Assembly (NCBI GenBank): GCA_902702965.1
Contig: CACRXP010000662.1
Coordinates: forward strand, 268,758-332,757
Length of the DNA: 64,000 nt
Source of the DNA: Spirometra erinaceieuropaei
Lineage: Eukaryota; Platyhelminthes; Cestoda; Diphyllobothriidea; Diphyllobothriidae
Reading direction: 5' to 3'
Numbering within the stretch: the stretch's first letter is position 1; each line of letters opens with the position of its first letter. Below, one piece after another: positions 61,120 to 64,000 of this stretch. The notes below the pieces were generated by a model, which saw nothing but the letters and a program-made list of their open reading frames with translations, was not told where the DNA came from and did not search any database. The translations under genes and the position numbers were made by a program.

Positions 61120-61839
61120 ATGCACCCATATTTCAGGCGCCAAGTAATGAGGCCAAAAGACCCGCTGCCACGGCAGGAAACGTCTGGAGTCGTTTACCGG
61201 ATCTGGTGTAGTTGCGGACAAAGCAATTATGTCGGAGAAACTGGGAGATTACTCCGTACGCGACTTGCCGAGCACGCAGCAGCAGTGAGGCGGGGAGACG
61301 CTAACTCTCAGGTGGCAGCACACTCGACGGGACCCGGCCATATTTTCAAATTTCAAGAGGCCGAAATCCTCGCAAGAGGTGACAACCGCGTGAGCCGCGA
61401 GCTGCTCGAGTCATGGTTCTCAGGCCCGCAATCTATTAACAAACACAATGACTTCCCGGTGCCCTATTGCGTATTGCGATTTTCCCTGGGCAGGAGAATC
61501 AGTCACGTGGGGAGGGCGCGGGTGAGCAATTATCACGGTGACAGTGAGCCAGTTTGCCGAGCAATCGTCACACCAGCATCGAGCACGGATGACGAAATCG
61601 CGGCAATTAACAACTCGGACTCGGACCGCCAAGCCACCGCCGCATCAATTACGACCCCAGCGGCGATTGTGAGAACTGTTAATTGCAGCGCGCATACGGT
61701 CCTACGGCAGCCACGTGCTATAAATACTGCACTCCTGGTGCCACATTCACCTCTATCTGCGAATGTCTCTGATGATACTGCACTCCTGGTGCCACATTCA
61801 CCTCTATCTGCGAATGTCTCTGATGATGGATTCGAGTGA
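61120..61839 (+). CDS. PLE GIY-YIG endonuclease domain, 5'-truncated element
   Basis: An intact 239-codon frame. Residues 1-7 are flanking sequence; from about RQVMRPKDPLPRQ the reading is PLE. The domain follows: GVVYRIWCSC (Tyr26, Cys30, Cys32), YVGETGR (Tyr37), LRTRLAEH (Arg48, His52), AAVRRGD, AAHSTGPGH (His68, His74), RELLESW (Glu94 or Glu97) and QSINK (Asn107). The CxC plus histidines fit the PLE-specific zinc-binding CCHH insertion. The domain ends near residue 120; the rest is a low-complexity tail with a 17-residue tandem repeat. The enzyme nicks target DNA for insertion. The reverse transcriptase is missing, typical of 5' truncation during target-primed insertion. Open frame and intact residues suggest a fairly young insertion. 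Confidence 0.85.
   Translation: MHPYFRRQVMRPKDPLPRQETSGVVYRIWCSCGQSNYVGETGRLLRTRLAEHAAAVRRGDANSQVAAHSTGPGHIFKFQEAEILARGDNRVSRELLESWFSGPQSINKHNDFPVPYCVLRFSLGRRISHVGRARVSNYHGDSEPVCRAIVTPASSTDDEIAAINNSDSDRQATAASITTPAAIVRTVNCSAHTVLRQPRAINTALLVPHSPLSANVSDDTALLVPHSPLSANVSDDGFE
61726..61827 (+). repeat. 51-bp tandem duplication in the endonuclease tail
   Basis: Two apparently identical 51-bp units (61726-61776 and 61777-61827), each starting ACTGCACTCCTGGTGCC and ending TCTGATGAT. In frame, it doubles 17 residues and also duplicates the 5' box of the hairpin that follows. Confidence 0.9.
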
Positions 61840-61864
61840 GAATCCGAAACGTCAGGCAAATAAA
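61820..61864 (+). terminator. PLE 3' hairpin followed by poly(A) signal
   Basis: CTGATGA (61820-61826), one base, stem GGATTC (61828-61833), loop GAGTGA, GAATCC (61840-61845), GAAAC, GTCAG (pairs with CTGA), then AATAAA at 61859-61864. The endonuclease stop codon TGA (61837-61839) lies in the loop. Confidence 0.65.
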
Positions 61865-61869
61865 CTTCT

Positions 61870-62464
61870 TGTCCCAGTGATCGCATCTTCATCTTCTGAA
61901 CTGCTACCTGGGACTCGCCTGTTCGCTTCTATCGGCACGCTTTCTATTTTCCGACTTTTAATGAAAGGTGTGTGTTTTACTACCTTAATAATACTTTTTT
62001 CTTTGAGAGAGGACTGTTGAGCTCGACGAGCGGACATCAGTGCATTAATTCTGTAGATCAAAATCATTATCAGGCCCACAAACCTGAGCTTAAATGACTA
62101 ATTACGTCTAATGTAATGCGATTTGTTGAATATCGTTACGAATTTCTTCTGACGAAAAGCAACTGATCGGTAATATTTGGAAAAGGCACAATGAACTATG
62201 TCGCTTCAGGTGGGAATCTCGTCACGTTAGGAGTCAACAGGTAAACACATCTGACGAGAAATGTGCTGAAAATTTAAATGACGTAAAACGTACATAAATA
62301 GTCAATTCTTCCATAAAAAACTTAACTCGTTAGTAATACTGAAGTACACTGCACAGAGTATTTGGTGAATTTTCGCATTTTTTCAAAATTGACTACTTTG
62401 ATTGTGTCATCTCGGGAGAGAAATCTAAACCCAAATTGTTTAACCGAGTGATTACTTTACTTAC
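61870..62464. other. Non-coding
   Basis: No gene seen; part is intron of the minus-strand gene whose exon lies at 62465-62796. Confidence 0.4.
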
Positions 62465-62796
62465 TGTTTGAAAGGAGTCAGCCATCGAAGCTGGGGTCGC
62501 TCTTCTGAAATTCTGGCACAAGGTCAACTGGTCCTGTGAAGTCAAGCATACGCAAAATGCGCGGGACTGAACATGCTCGGTCAACAAGTCGTCGCGTGAA
62601 GCCGTAGGGGAATAGTACAAACATCTTATGATGTCGGGACTGTCTAGTGGAATTCTTCCAGTTAGGAGTTCATGATGAACTCCATCAAGTGCATCACAAA
62701 GTGTGAAAATTTTTTTTATAGACCGACCTTTACCGGTTTTCACTATAGAATACATTTTACGAATGCATATTGCTATCACAATTCTGTCAGAGGCGG
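62465..62796 (-). CDS. Internal exon of an unrecognised gene
   Basis: A 332-nt exon with a strong acceptor (pyrimidine-rich TCTATTTTAATGCAG ending at 62797) and an ideal donor ACA|GTAAGTAAAG (62464-62463). Entry phase 1, exit phase 0; 110 codons without stop. The translation looks like a helical soluble protein: ASDRIVIAICIRKMYS, a basic KTGKGRSIKK, FTLCDALDGVHHELLTGRIP, DSPDIIRCLYYSP, then DDLLTEHVQSRAFCVCL. I know no family with these motifs. Neighbouring exons were not found within the window. The frame continues into the intron to 62393, which is read-through only. Confidence 0.6.
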
Positions 62797-62800
62797 CTGC

Positions 62801-64000
62801 ATTAAAATAGATTATGATAGAAGCAATGCATCGGGGTTAAAACGATGAAAGACCGGGTAGGTATATAATTGTGTCAGAAAAATAGGTGTTTAATCGAAAA
62901 TGATTCCTCCACAAAATGAACGCTACTTTTATTTATTGGACTGATATGTCCTATCTCATTTACTTGTAAAACATTGAGATGATGCCTGATCGTATATATC
63001 CGACAGACATTTACATATCCTAATCTGCCAGCAGAAACCTCAAGCTCCATAAATGTGGCTGATAAGTCTCCTCAAAGTGCGCTCACAAAAACAAAAGGGC
63101 AATAAACATATTTTGGTCGCAAATAAAAACGACTGGTCTTTGTTGCGTAGGCTTTTGAATAGTGCATATCTGAGGCATTATTGTGCGAATTGTGCATTGT
63201 ATAGGATCGTTTGTTACATTTTTTATGTTTCATGCTCAGGGAGGACCTTAGTTTGCGTCTAGAGACCCCACTCATTCAACTCCTATTTCCACAATTCTCG
63301 TAAAAAACGTACCACAGATTATCTGTTGTTGACCCCGACTGCATATTATATGCTTGATGCAGTTTTTGGTTCGATTGTGCACTAACCAAAAATATTAGTG
63401 AATATTACATTTTAAAGTGTAATTTTACCCATAGGGGAGTAGTCTTATAAGATAGCATACTGTGACCTCCTATATTAGAAACGACCACCCTCACTTTTTT
63501 ACTTGTTTGTGTGCATTTTGTTGCTGCTACAAGTAGCAAAAATTAGCGCAGATTAGGATCCTAATTATTTCGAACAAACGGTCTAGTTCTCTATTACAGC
63601 TATCGTCACAAACAACTCATGGTTACTGAAAATTTCATATCCATAATCAATAATTTACTTCAGCATATCGTTGATTGCCGACATAAGCGAAAACGCGAGC
63701 TCTAGGGCCGCCATTGTGGCTAGTTACATTGACCAAGTTAAGTCTCAGCTCCGAATATGGGGTGGGGGGATCATTGCACATGTTGATAGACCGGGGTCCC
63801 GTGAAAATTACTCAAGCAATTCGTGGCCCACATCATTATCACCTCCCTCGAGAATTTCGGGCCTCGTCAAATAAGTCGCGACTTGAAAGATATCATCATT
63901 TATCCGTACTGTTGAAACGTGTTCGGCGTCATTCCTTCAAACAGGTTTTTGATGTCCGCCACCTGAAAAGACTCAAGCTCGAATACCTTAAGACTTTTTG
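62801..64000. other. No gene recognised
   Basis: Intron or intergenic sequence. About 63790-63850 is the partner of the dispersed repeat at 53643-53700. Confidence 0.35.

Noticed and set aside
61820..61856. Calling the hairpin a hammerhead ribozyme outright
   Set aside because: CUGANGA and GAAA boxes are there, but there is an extra base before stem II and no clear stem III or cleavage site context; kept as resemblance only.
1..64000. CRISPR arrays, bacterial operons, rRNA genes
   Set aside because: No regularly spaced short repeats with unique spacers, no ribosomal RNA sequence, and gene structure is spliced and eukaryotic.

Overview
This is a gene-poor, repeat-dense stretch of a eukaryotic nuclear genome. 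It shows spliced genes on the minus strand, SINEs with a tRNA-like head, LINE and Penelope-like retroelement debris, foldback DNA transposons, (TA)n tracts and two runs of N (12060-12863, 48599-49106). The mix of GIY-YIG Penelope-like elements (PLEs), LINE tails with C2H2 fingers and a Merlin element fits a parasitic flatworm, tapeworm or fluke. That is an inference from element style; nothing here fixes the species.

Layout. 1-9.5 kb: one intact foldback element (233-1211), an unrecognised exon candidate (1739-2301, minus) and a worn LINE tail (6600-7130). 9.5-17.6 kb: a PLE reverse transcriptase (minus, frameshifted, running into the N gap) lies between two direct repeats of about 2.5 and 3.0 kb, each carrying the same two nested foldback elements. 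18.3-20.2 kb: the best host gene, a two-exon beta-1,4-galactosyltransferase on the minus strand. 21.5-26.6 kb: a cluster of SINEs, a hairpin-bearing repeat, (TA)n tracts and very clean palindromes. 27-34 kb: PLE, LINE and foldback pieces. 35.3-36.7 kb: a non-autonomous Merlin element directly beside a PLE GIY-YIG domain. 37.5-46 kb: more foldbacks and a second PLE reverse transcriptase lineage with a ruined active site. 49.1-51.4 kb: exons of an unrecognised cysteine-rich gene on the minus strand. 53-55 kb: two degenerate telomere-like tracts. 59-63 kb: a LINE endonuclease remnant, a PLE GIY-YIG domain with a 3' hairpin and poly(A) signal, and an unrecognised internal exon.

Only the galactosyltransferase can be named as a host gene; it would act in the Golgi on glycoconjugates. 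The cysteine-module exons and the exon at 62465-62796 look real from splice sites and reading phase but their products are unknown. Nearly everything else is transposon-derived. The points most worth following are a hairpin at PLE 3' ends whose stem covaries between copies, the direct-repeat-flanked PLE, the near-perfect 308-bp SINE palindrome, and the phase-symmetric cysteine exons.
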